From NCBI GenBank assembly GCA_002179805.1, contig NAVB01000294.1:1-18088 (forward strand): 18,088 nucleotides of DNA, in the 5' to 3' direction. The first letter of the stretch is position 1. Every line of letters starts with the position of its first letter. Below are positions 1 to 8,886 of this stretch, in pieces. The notes beneath the pieces were generated by a model that searched no databases, had not been told where the DNA came from, and saw nothing but the letters and a program-made list of their open reading frames with translations. Source of the DNA: Acanthamoeba lenticulata (Eukaryota; Discosea; Longamoebia; Acanthamoebidae). The translations under genes and the position numbers were made by a program.

Positions 1-499
1 CGTGGTGGCGCCTGGGTCCCCGCCCACAAAGCCGCTCAGGCCGCGCCACTCATCGAGGAAGTCAAAGGTGTTGCGGCCCATGATCGCGAATCCGGCCGTC
101 ATACTGTCGCCCATCGCCATCACCACCTTGATGTCCTGCGTTGTGCAAGAACGAAAGCGAAGAGATTTTTTTTAAAAAACAAAAAAGACTGTCGTTAAAA
201 TAATTAAAAATTGAAAATAAGGGCAAGCAACAAAGAACGAAAGAGAAGGGTGTACGGAAGGGCTGAGGTCATGAACGCTCGTGGCGTTGCGGGGAGGAAG
301 TCGAGGGCACCTTTGAAGTGGCGGAGAGCAAGTGGGGGTTAGTATTACCTTTCTCCATTTCATGGCGAGGGAGGTGACAGTACGCAGAGACGGGGTTTGT
401 CTTTAGGAGAGTGGACGGCCGAGCGCCAGCCACACTGGAGATGACCAAAGACACCACCAAAATGGAGGTGCAAATAACAAAAGCGCCCACCCCCTTCAT
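1..499 (-). CDS. Secreted GDSL/SGNH lipase, phospholipase B1-like, 5' part (continues past the left edge)
   Basis: Two exons fit: 499-311 and 135-1 (open at the left edge), joined by a 175-base GT-AG intron (136-310, donor AAG|GTGCCC, acceptor CGCAG|GAC, phase 0). I chose the ATG at 499 because it starts a clear signal peptide (MKGVGAFVICTSILVVSLVI, then SSVAGA and a likely cleavage before RPS). An in-frame ATG at 544 would add 15 residues ahead of the signal. Exon 2 reads DIKVVMAMGDSMTAGFAIMG, which is SGNH block I with the nucleophile Ser in GDSM, and continues EWRGLSGFVGGDPGATT. This matches the 'DIKVVAALGDSLTAG...YRGLSWSIGGDG' pattern of the phospholipase B1 group. Family knowledge suggests an ester hydrolase acting on phospholipids outside the cell or in the secretory path. 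The catalytic Asp/His block lies outside the window, so activity cannot be judged. Confidence 0.78.
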
Positions 500-1122
500 C
501 TTCGCCACGGGCAATAACGGACAGGAACAAACTCGAGGCGACAAGAAATCGCAAGAGAAACTTTCGAAAAAAATAAAATAAAAACCTCTCCAGTCCCCAC
601 AACCACAGTCAGGAGCGCATCAGGCCGAGGACTAAACGGAGGGCGAGGCTGTGGGCAATGGTTAAGCAGTCCCAGATCTGATGGTGATGGAGGCCGTGAG
701 CGATGATGGTGAGACCGCAGACGAAGGCGAAGGCGATTGCGAGGCAGGCGCAGAGGGTGAGGGGGAGACAGTAGACTGCTTCCTGGGTCATGATGAGGCC
801 GAGATTGTGGACAACAGTGAAGTGGTCGACGTTGGTGAGGATGACGGTGGCGTAACAGAAATTGATCGTTTCTTCCCGATGGGGTGCCCTACACCAAGGC
901 CGTGGGCGAAGCCGAATGGCTGGCCGGGTACATGCGCCTGGACACCTCTGATCCCATAACCATTCCAAAACAATCTGGAGTGAGGAATGCTGTACACACT
1001 TTATGGACTTTTGATCTTGTGATTTTGGCACTAATGCATGTTCTGGTGCAGTTAAGAGGACTTGGTCGTTGCCTTATTTTTTTAGTATCTACATGTCTAC
1101 CAAGGGAGCCTGTCCTCTTCAC
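500..1122. other. Non-coding stretch with upstream region of the lipase gene and decayed repeat
   Basis: Positions 500-600 are the presumed promoter side of the lipase gene and hold an AT-rich run (about 565-590). Positions 640-960 hold degenerate Ser/Pro-rich-type repeat, described separately. I see no convincing complete gene. Short open frames on both strands here look like by-products of the repeat. Confidence 0.5.
676..800 (-). repeat. Decayed second copy of Ser/Pro-rich linker repeat
   Basis: On the minus strand one frame reads STVSPSPSAPASQSPSPSSA, then VSPSSLTASI, before a stop. This resembles the linker coded at 1187-1344. On the plus strand both copies share blocks such as GGTGAGACCGCAGACGAAGG and a close GGTGATGGA..GGCCGTGAGCGA. 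Stops interrupt the copy (TCA near 788-790 read on minus, TTA near 662-664), so it is probably a duplicated fragment that no longer codes. Confidence 0.55.
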
Positions 1123-1616
1123 CTAGTTGGAGGTCATTCCTTCCAAGCTATTCCTCTCTATGTTTCTGTCTAACTTTATGTCTGGATCCGGCGAGGGTGA
1201 TGGAGAGGCCGTGAGCGACGGCGAAGACGTTGGTGAGACCGATGGCGAAGCCGAGACCGTCGATGTAGGCGATGCCGAAGCAGTGGGTGAGACCGCAGAC
1301 GAAGGCGAAACAGAAACGGAGGGCGAAGGCGACACTGAGGGCATCGGCGACGCCGTGGGCGATCGTTATGGCGACGGCGTCCCAGTCACAGACGGCGTAG
1401 GCGTCACCGCGGGCGTGCCCGACGGGATGCCTGACACCGGGCCGCGGGCGAGGCCGACGGCGAAGCCTCCTCGCCTCCGCCCGTGCCGCTCATCGTGCGC
1501 GCCACGACGGCGCCCTCGATGTGACCGTTCTCGATCACGAGGCTCGAGTTGACGGCCAGCAGGTTGCCCAGCAGGGCGAAGCCGCGCACCGTCACCGCGG
1601 CCGACGAGCACACGAC
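1123..1616 (-). pseudogene. Frame-disrupted 3' part of the choice-of-anchor-A-like gene: domain end plus Ser/Pro-rich tail
   Basis: Directly after the TAG at 1617-1619 the same frame carries on as plausible protein: VVCSSAAVTVRGFALLGNLL, AVNSSLVIENGHIEGAVVAR. This resembles the closing part of choice-of-anchor-A domains (a GslLAPnA...nG.ieG.vva pattern). It then enters a Ser/Pro tail (EEASPSASPAAR), where the coding sense jumps to another frame around 1440-1475 (VSGIPSGTPAVTPTPSVTGT). That frame meets TAA at 1366-1368 and then resumes as MPSVSPSPSVSVSPSSAVSP and more SP repeat, ending at TAG 1123-1125 after DPDIKLDRNIERNSLEG. One nonsense codon, one frame change and a second stop indicate a decayed end. 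Sequencing errors or unrecognised introns could explain part of it. Confidence 0.55.
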
Positions 1617-2769
1617 CTAGTTGAAGAGGCCACTCGGCTCGCCGCCGGTGCTCGTCACGGCAAAATTGGCAAACGTCACTGCGGCTGCGCTGCCGCCCGT
1701 AATGGCCACCACGACGCGCTCGACGGCCGACGCGTTGGCAAAGGAAAAGGCCATCGAAGTCGCCCGGCCGATGTCCGACGCCGCTACGGTAAAGGCCGGC
1801 CGGGCCGTGGACGCCGCGGTGGCCTGGAACGTGATGGCGCCCCAGGCCGTGACCGCCGCGGGCGTGCCGCCGGCGACGCAGAGCTGGTTGGCGGTGGCCT
1901 GGAGCTTGGCAGCCTCTACCGCAAAGTCGATGCCCGTAAGCTCCTTGACGCTGCCGGGCACCAGCACACCGCCACCGTTAAAGCCCGGCAGCTGCGCGAA
2001 GCTGGCGCCGGTGTCGACCACGAGCGAGCCGCACTCGAGGCCTCCCTGGAACTGGACCGTGGAGGCGTTGCCGCCGACCACGACGGCCTGCAGCGACGGG
2101 CTGCACGCGCTGGCCGGGATCCGCGCGCCCACGCCAAAGCTCGACGCGCGAAGGCCGTTGAGGGCCAGCCGGCCCTCGACGTCTCCGTTGACCAAGTCCA
2201 GCGTGTAGCCGCTGCTGCTTCCGCTGTTGCCGACGAGGAAGACATTGTAGGCCGAGGCCGTGGCACCAAACAGCGGGGCCGGGCACAACGGTGTGGCCGA
2301 CGGCAATGGCGAGGGCGAGGTTGACGGCGACGTCGACGGGGACGCAGACGGTACAGGGCAAGACGCCGACGCGTCGGCTAGCACGTAGGGCACGTTGCTG
2401 CAGCTCCAGCAGCTCGTGCTGCCCTTGAAGGCCATGGCGCCCGAGTCCGCCAGGCGCGTGCAGCTGGCGGTGATCCAGAACGTGGCGTTCTGGTCGCACC
2501 CGGCCTCGTCGTTGACCTTGACCAGCCCGCCGGCGTCCTCCCACACGGCGTAGACGCTGTTGCACTGGTTGCCGTTGCCTCCGCTGGGCGAGTAGGACGC
2601 GCAGCCCGAGACGGTGATAGCCCGCGCCGTGGGCGGCGAGGCCAACGGGTTTCCCAGCGCGAAGCCAAAGTCAGACAGGCCGGGCCGGCCGCGCACGTCG
2701 TAGCGGACGGTGAAGGTGCAGGCGTCAAGCTTCCACGCGCGGGCGTTGATGGTGTGGACGATCCGCAGC
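1617..2769 (-). CDS. Extracellular protein with choice-of-anchor-A-like domain (5' end unresolved, cut by in-frame TAG)
   Basis: The open frame runs from about 2769 to the TAG at 1617-1619. A pyrimidine-rich acceptor (TTCTTCCTCTCGGCCAG|GCTGCGG) marks the probable exon start at 2769; I could not find the upstream exon with a start or signal peptide. The first ~120 residues form a Cys-containing domain (TFTVRYDVRGRPGLSDFGFA, later TSCWSCSNVPYVLAD) of unknown type. A Ser/Pro/Thr linker follows (SASPSTSPSTSPSPLPSATP). Then comes a domain like the bacterial choice-of-anchor A module: AYNVFLVGNSGSS, DVEGRLALNG, QAVVVGGNASTVQFQGG, ECGSLVV. Family knowledge points to a secreted or surface-anchored protein of unknown function. 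The frame stops inside the conserved fold (SGLFN-stop), so the product would be truncated. Codon use is GC-rich like neighbouring genes. Confidence 0.6.
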
Positions 2770-3100
2770 CTGGCCGAGAGGAAGAATGTATGTCTAAACC
2801 TGTCAACCAGGGCTGATGAAGAAGACTGGCTTTTGAGGGGAAGAAACCCTCAGTGATGTGTGTGTGTGTGCACGGGGAAGAACGATAAGAAGAACGAAGA
2901 GGACAAATTAATGCAAGTCTCTTCAGGTATATGTATCGTTGCTCCGCAGCAACCTCACGTTCGCTGATTGGAGGCTGAAGCGGCGTCGGCTGGCTCACAA
3001 ATACACACCAAAAGAGCATAACACAAATTACAAAACTGTTTTGTTTGGCCAGGAACCAGGCTGGCCGGGCAAAAACAATATGTCCTTCCTGCTGTGCACA
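2770..3100. other. Intergenic stretch between the anchor-A-like gene and the RUN gene
   Basis: About 330 bases hold the 3' flank of the RUN gene and the upstream region of the anchor-A-like gene. There is a short GT run near 2859-2870 and a minus-strand CCAAT (plus-strand ATTGG near 2966-2970). A minus-strand frame opening at ATG 3019 has no recognisable content. The missing first exon of the anchor-A-like gene may lie here, but I cannot place it. Confidence 0.4.
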
Positions 3101-6100
3101 TCAGAAAGAACCATCGTCGTTGCTGACAACGGACCTGGCCAGATCCACGAACGACGCGAAGAAGGAACCACCGGAGCCGCGGTCACCAGACTCGAGTTCC
3201 TTGATGTGGATCGTAAAGTCGGCATCCACGGGTTCCAGTTGCACGTCGTCAAAGTCGTCGCTGTCCCGAGCACGCTCCTTGCCTCGCCGCTTCGCCAGCT
3301 TCTTTTGTTCTTCCCGTTCTGCCTCCGTCGTTGCCGTCGTCGTCTTTGGCGGGCTGCCGCTCCAGAGAGCGCCCCACAGCGTGACACTGCCTCGGCTCGC
3401 TTGCCTGGCCGCTTTCGCGTCGCTTTCGTCTTCGCTTTCGTTCTTTTTTGCGGAGTTGGCGTCGGCCACGTCGTCGCGTACAACAACTGCGCTGCTGCGC
3501 CGTCCCCACGTGCTCACCGGGCGCTGCGCGACACCAGCCACGTTCAGGAAGCCGCCACCGCCACTGAGGCTGGCCCGTTCGTCCACGCTCAGCACCTGGG
3601 CCGCGGCCGACACCGCCGCCGCCGCACGCGCGGCCGAGTCGCCCACGACGCCACGCAGCCGCATCCGGCTCTCGTCGTCGGTGTTGTTGTTGCCAACGTG
3701 GACCGTCGGCGTGCCGGCGGCGGCGACGGCAGCTCGAGACGAGGACAACGGCGACTTGGGTCGAGCCGATGTCGTTGTCGAGACCACGGGCCGGACTTCA
3801 AAGTTGATGTCCATCGCAAAGGGGAAGCTCTTGAGGCGCCCGAGCGACCGGACGACGGACTCACTGGCTCGTGGGTCGCGCAGCAGCGCCGCGTCGTCGA
3901 ACCACTTGGCCGTGAGCCCGTGGGCCAGCAGCAACGAGATCCACTCGTCGAGATACTTGTTGCTGCCAAGTTGGAAACGTGCACAGCAACAACGTGAGTG
4001 TTTTGCGACCATCACGCATCAGCTCTTGGGAGCCATTAGGCGAGCGTACTTGAGGCCGAGGCAAATGAAGGCGCGGAACTTGATGTGCGGGTTCTCGGCC
4101 ATGCGCACGTTGGCGTTGAGCGTTTTGATGGCGTTGCGCAGGCCCAGCGCCGCCAGCTCTCGCACCGAATCGGTGCGCTGGCCGTAGGCCTCGAGGTAGT
4201 CCCACAGGTGGTAGGCGCCAAAGAGTTTCCACGACTTGAAGCCCACGTTGAAGATACTGGCCAGGACCGTCGCTGCATGGGTGTCCTCCGGGTGGTCAGG
4301 GGAACGACGTTCACGTGGACGGGCAGGCGGGGCGTGGTGGACGTACAGAGCTCGCCGCGGACCAGCCGCGTGATGGCCTTGTTGGCGGCGGTCTCTTCCC
4401 CGAGCGCGGCCTGAAGCGCCACAGATCGCCGCCCGATGATGAGCGAAACGGGCTTTTGATTAAGAGGGGGGGGGGATCACGAGTGAAACCCGGGGAGGCG
4501 CCGCACCATGTGTTGGTCCGAGGTCGCCGCGGCAAAGTGCTCCACGAGGTGATCCACCGCCCGGCGCAAGTCGACCAGCAGCGCCTCTGTTGTGATCACC
4601 GCCACCCAGACGCCACGGCCTCAAGATGAGTCGAAGTGCGGAAGGGAAAATGGAGGAATTAAAGGTAAAAGAGAGAGAGAGAGAGAGAGAGATACGCGTC
4701 GCCGGGTTCGGGTGCGGCTGCTCCGGTCCTACCGTGGCGGGGCGAGGCGTAGCTTTGGCGGGTTCCGACGGCGCATCATCGGCGATGCGAAAGGCCACCC
4801 GCTTGAACTCCTCTTCTTCTTCCTCCCCCTCCTCGGCTGGCTTCTCTGCATCGCTGCCGCTGATGTCTGCCGTCGTTGTTGTTATCGTCATTGTCGGCGT
4901 GGGCCATGTCTCATCACTGGCGCTCTCGAGCTCGTGGCTGCTGTTGCCTCGGGCTGCCGACTCGGGCGACGCGGGAGACACATCCGGCTCGCGCTCGAGG
5001 AACATGATGGCGTCTGCGGGGAGCGCCAGCAGCTCCCATTCGCTCTCCTCCACGGCGGCGTCTTCTTGTCCGTCGTGGTCGCCAGACGTGTTGCCGCTGC
5101 GGCAGCGCACGACGATGCCGCCCTTGAGCCGCAGGATCGTGTCAGTGTCCTCGTCCTCACCCTTCACCTCGGACTCGGCCTCGGCCTTGTCTTCGCCGTT
5201 CTCTACCTCCTTTTCCTTTTCCTTTTCCTTTTCCTCTTTCTCTTTCTGGTCGTCTGCGGCCGACGGCGCCAGTTCGGTGCGGCCGAGCTCATGCGCGAAC
5301 CAGTTGCCGTGCGAGCGGCCCCGCGCCAGCAGAATCCCCGACAGGTTGACCAGCACCGCACTGCGCCCCACAACAACAACGTCAGCGATGAGAATGACAC
5401 ATGTGGAAGCCCGATGAGCTTGGCGGCCAGCAGCGGGATGACAACAACGTACTTGTGGGCGGTCTCGTCGAGCACGAGGCGCTCGTAGTCGCGGACCTGC
5501 TTGGGCGTATGAAGCGGGACGTAGCGCCGGAGAAGGACGGCCCGGGCCTGGGCCCGCAGCACCTCCTCGCGGAGTTCGCGCTCCAGCCGGCGCTGTTCCT
5601 CGGCCGCCTGGCGCTCGCGCTCGCGGGCCAATGCGGCCTCCTCGGCCCGGCGCACGTGCGCGATGCGCTCGTCGAGCGAGTCGCGCTCCCGGTCCAGCAG
5701 GACGATCGTGCTCCGGATGCTGCGCATCTCCTCCTTGAGCCGCCTCAGCTCGGCGCGCTGCTTGTCTTCCTCCGGCTGCTGCTGCTGTTGCTCCTGCTGC
5801 TGCTCGACGACGACGGGGTCGTCGTTGTTCTTGTCGTCATTTTTGTCGTTGTTGTGATCCTGGAGCAGCCGGTCGTACTCCTCGACTTTCTTGCGCTTGC
5901 GTTCCTCGAGCAGCTTCTTGAGCCGCTCGCGCTCCTCGGCCCGCTCGGCCTTTTGTTGCTGAAGCATCTCGAGCATCTTGCGCATGGCCTCCTTTTTCTC
6001 TCGGACCTCGGCTTCGCTTTCGCTTTCGTTTTCGTTCTTTTGCGGTTCGGTCGGGAGGGGCTTGGCGAACCAGCCCGAGCGGCGCTGGCGCTCCCGGCGC

Positions 6101-8456
6101 CGGGCCTCGTCCTCCTCGGGGTTGTCCCCGCGCGCCTCCTCGGGCTTGACGCTCACCCAACTCCTTCGCTTCTCTTGCGCGCTGTCATCAGTCCCGTTCG
6201 CCACGTTGGGCGCAGGGGTCGTCGTCCCGGACACGTCCCGCCGGGTCTGCTCGCGCTGCCGCATGCGCTCGAGCATGCGTCGCTTCTTCGCCTCGATCTC
6301 GTCCACGCGCTGCTTGAGCAGCTGCTCGTCGTCGTTCGGTTCCGGCGCCTCATTCACTGCTTGAGTATCGACCTTGGGCTCGACCACCACCTCGGTGGTC
6401 GTCGACTCCACCGTCGCTTTCGCGCTTCCCTCTTCTTCGTTTTCGTTCTTTTCTATGTTGGCCTCTTCTGGAGCCTTGGGTTCGTCGACGAGTCTGCGCG
6501 CCTCTTCAGCCTCTTCTGCTTCGCGTCGCTTCTGCTCCGCTTCAGCCTCGGCCTCACGCTCCCTCATGGCTGCCGATGCTGCTGCCGTGGCCGCCTTCTC
6601 AGCTCGCCGGCGCTCCTCTTCTTCCGCGGCTTCGGCCTCGCGTTGTCGGCGACGTTCCTCCTCCTCCTCCTGCTTCTTCTTCTTCTCCGCCTCTTCCTCT
6701 TCCTCTTCCTCTTTCTTGTCCACGGCCTTTTCAGCTTCTCCGTCTTTTGGCTGCTCCTTCTCCTCCACCTTGGCCTCCGCGTCCTGGCGCCGCTCGACCT
6801 CGGGCTGCGTAGGACTCTCGGCCTCGGCCTTGGTCTCAACCTCGGCCTCGGCTTCGAACGCGGGTTCTTCTTGCTGCGGCGGTTGCTGCGTCTCGGGCTT
6901 CGGGGCCTGGCGGGGCGACAGCCGGGCCTGGAGCTCGCCCACGAGCATGCGCTGAATGTTGCCCTGCGCCGCGTCCCGGCTCTCCATCCTCGCCTTCCAC
7001 CGCTCTATCCCCGACGCAGGCTCCTGCTGCTCCTTGCTTGCTTCTTCTGGCTCCACCTCGGGCTCCGGCTCGGGCTCGGTCTCGTTTGTCGCTTCTGGCG
7101 TTGGCTGCGGCGCCGCCGCATCGCTGACCTCTGTCTCGGGTGACGGGACCGAGGCCGGAGCCGCAGTGTCTGTCAAAGACGACGGCTTGGGCGGTGGCTT
7201 GGGCTTGGACTTCTGTTGCTGCTGTTGCTGTTGCTTCTGCTGTTGGAGCTGCTGCAGGGCCTGGCGCCGGGCCACGAGCTCCTCGGCCTGCTTGCGTCGC
7301 TGCTCGGCCTTGAGCTCCATCTCCTTGAGCCGCTGCTCCGTCGCCACGGCCTGTCCATCACCGGTGGCCCCGCCGTTGTCAGCCTTCGCAGGCGCCGCGG
7401 CAGCAACATCAGCAGCCGAGCTGGTCGCATCCACAGCCGTCGACGGCGGCACCGCGGCCCGCGCGGCGAGGAGCTTGCGCCGCTCCTCGAGCTCCTGCAG
7501 CTTGCTCCGCACGGGCGTCGGCGACCCTCCGGTGATCTTCTCCGGTTCCACGGAATCGCCGGCGCCCGCGCCGCTGGCGTCCGCGCCGTCGGAGGTGGTG
7601 TTGGCGGGCTCAGTGGCGGCGGCCTGTGCCGCATCAAACTTGATGGGCTTGTCGAGCAGAATGGCCTGCCTTCGGGCTCTGGTCCCTGGCGCGGGGCCCT
7701 TGGGCTGGCGCGAGGCGGCCTGTTCGGCTTCGAAGCTGCCGTTCTGAGGTGGTGATGATGAGGACGACGGCGACGATGACGGCGGTAATGTAGACGTCGA
7801 TGGCGGCGATGAAGAAGGTGAGTCGTCTTGTGCTGACGAATCGCGCGAGCGGACAAGTGGGGCAACCAACGCCGCTGATGCCGACGCCAATGGTGATGGC
7901 GGTGACGGCGATGACGACGGCAAAGCGAGGGACGACGAGGAAGATGACGATAGCGTCGATGGCGAGACATCTGCCATGCGCGGCGACAGGCCGCGCAGGC
8001 TCTCCTTACGCTGGGCGCCCTTGATCCGCGTGAAGGCCCGCATCCAGCGCAGCATCTCGCCGCGGTTATCGGCCAGCAGATAGTAGAGCGCCTCCGTCCC
8101 GCCATCGGCTCCACCCAACTCGAGCTGCACGCAACGTCCCTGATATTCTGGGCAAGAAATGGATTTTTTTAAAAAAAAAATAATAAATATAAAAATAAAT
8201 GAAAAGACAGCCACAAACTGGTCACCCACAGGCAAGTACCTGGTTTCCACTCTGGTACGTCGGTGCCGTCAGAGGGAACGGCTTTGTGGATGGCAGCTAA
8301 CGAAATGGTGTCCAGCGTGGGACCGTTGCGCGCCTTTGAGTACACAAGCGAGGGGGCGGGTCCGGACACTGCCTTCAAAGTGAACCAGTTTTGCTGCCAC
8401 TTGCTCGCACCACTGTGCAACCACCGTAAGCTCCCCTCTACTGGTGCTCCATCCAT
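3101..8456 (-). CDS. PH - long coiled coil - RUN domain protein (~1,612 aa, seven exons)
   Basis: Exons: 8456-8240, 8147-5453, 5360-4696, 4619-4507, 4410-4347, 4272-4050, 3962-3101. Intron phases 1,2,1,0,1,2 sum to 1,613 codons including the TGA at 3101-3103. Residues ~6-120 form a PH domain (EGSLRWLHSGASKWQQNWFT, then ALYYLLADNRGEMLRWMRAF with the invariant Trp). Residues ~120-960 are Ser/Pro-rich and then highly charged Glu/Lys/Arg/Gln coiled coil, with Gln tracts near residues 375 and 855. Residues ~1193-1360 form a RUN domain, read across five exons: EALLVDLRRAVDHLVEHF, STVLASIFNVGFKSWKLFGA, YHLWDYLEAYG, KFRAFICLGLNNKYLDEWIS. The tail is basic/acidic low complexity. RUN domains usually serve as effectors of Rab, Rap or Arl GTPases, and PH domains bind phosphoinositides or proteins, so a membrane-trafficking scaffold is the inference. 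Two borders are uncertain: the donor at 5452 (GTACGT) could instead be 5398, adding 18 residues, and the acceptor at 4410 could be 4452. Confidence 0.83.
4671..4692. repeat. (GA)11 microsatellite in an intron of the RUN gene
   Basis: Eleven GA units on the plus strand (TC on the sense strand) lie just inside the donor of the intron 4620-4695. This adds a long pyrimidine run after GTATCTC. Confidence 0.9.
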
Positions 8457-8703
8457 TTCATGCGTTGTCTCTCGATTCCCTGCCCTCTCTTGTGCAACGC
8501 TTGTTTTTCGTTAATAAAAAAAAAGAAATATTTTTTCTCTTGTAGAAAAACAAAACTGCCTGCGCTCCAACCGGCCGATGTACACGGGCTACTCTCGGCA
8601 GGATAGCTGTGCTGTGAGGCCTGAAAATGTACCCACAGATCGGCAACATCTTTTCTTTGCGAGAGCCACTAAACGCCACATGTGCCTAAAAAAACAAAAG
8701 GTA
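8457..8703. other. Intergenic stretch upstream of the RUN gene and of initiator tRNA-Met
   Basis: These 247 bases lie between the divergent starts of the PH-RUN gene (minus) and the tRNA (plus). They contain an A-rich run (about 8512-8535) and no convincing gene. They should contain the promoter of the PH-RUN gene. Confidence 0.5.
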
Positions 8704-8775
8704 AGCAGAGTGGCGCAGTGGAAGCGTGATGGGCCCATAACCCATAGGTCGGTGGATCGAAACCACTCTCTGCTA
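8704..8775 (+). tRNA. Initiator tRNA-Met (CAT)
   Basis: The cloverleaf folds fully. Acceptor AGCAGAG pairs with CTCTGCT, giving the A1:U72 pair typical of eukaryotic initiators. Anticodon stem ATGGG/CCCAT has the three G:C pairs that mark initiators, with loop CCCATAA (anticodon CAT, C at position 33). T stem GGTGG/CCACT encloses the loop ATCGAAA, the eukaryotic initiator form instead of TTC. There is no intron. Internal A box (TGGCGCAGTGG) and B box (GGTGGATCGAA) are present. A T4 run at 8780-8783 is the expected Pol III stop. Confidence 0.96.
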
Positions 8776-8779
8776 ACTC

Positions 8780-8783
8780 TTTT
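8780..8783 (+). terminator. Pol III T-run terminator of initiator tRNA-Met
   Basis: TTTT occurs 4 bases after the tRNA end, as expected for RNA polymerase III. Confidence 0.7.
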
Positions 8784-8886
8784 GGGTCGGCTCAAGACAC
8801 ACGTTTACTTCCATTTTTGTACCTTTTCTTTTCTTTTAAACCTCGAGTGCCTTTTAATCAAAGTTGCGGTTTTTGTTGACATGCAA

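Noticed and set aside
609..1031. Minus-strand 140-residue frame with a hydrophobic stretch resembling a membrane anchor
   Set aside because: The hydrophobicity comes from reading the SP repeat in a shifted frame. There is no supporting motif or splice logic that links it to the anchor-A-like gene.
1127..2324. Plus-strand Gly/Glu/Asp-rich and Arg/Ala-rich open frames
   Set aside because: They are the reverse reading of Ser/Pro repeats and of the anchor-A-like domain. The minus strand carries the recognisable motifs.
3045..4187. Plus-strand 380-residue open frame (and an overlapping 352-residue one)
   Set aside because: It lies opposite the RUN exons, is Ser/Arg-rich without any motif, and crosses introns of the minus gene.
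5401..7143. Plus-strand 580-residue Leu-rich open frame
   Set aside because: It is the antisense of the Glu/Lys-rich coiled coil (CTC/CTT/TTC from GAG/AAG/GAA). It has no domain, and the minus-strand exon is clearly coding.
8148..8250. Start of the RUN gene within the AT-rich segment at 8250
   Set aside because: That segment is an intron. The PH domain is split across 8240/8147 with matching phase 1, and the real ATG is at 8456.
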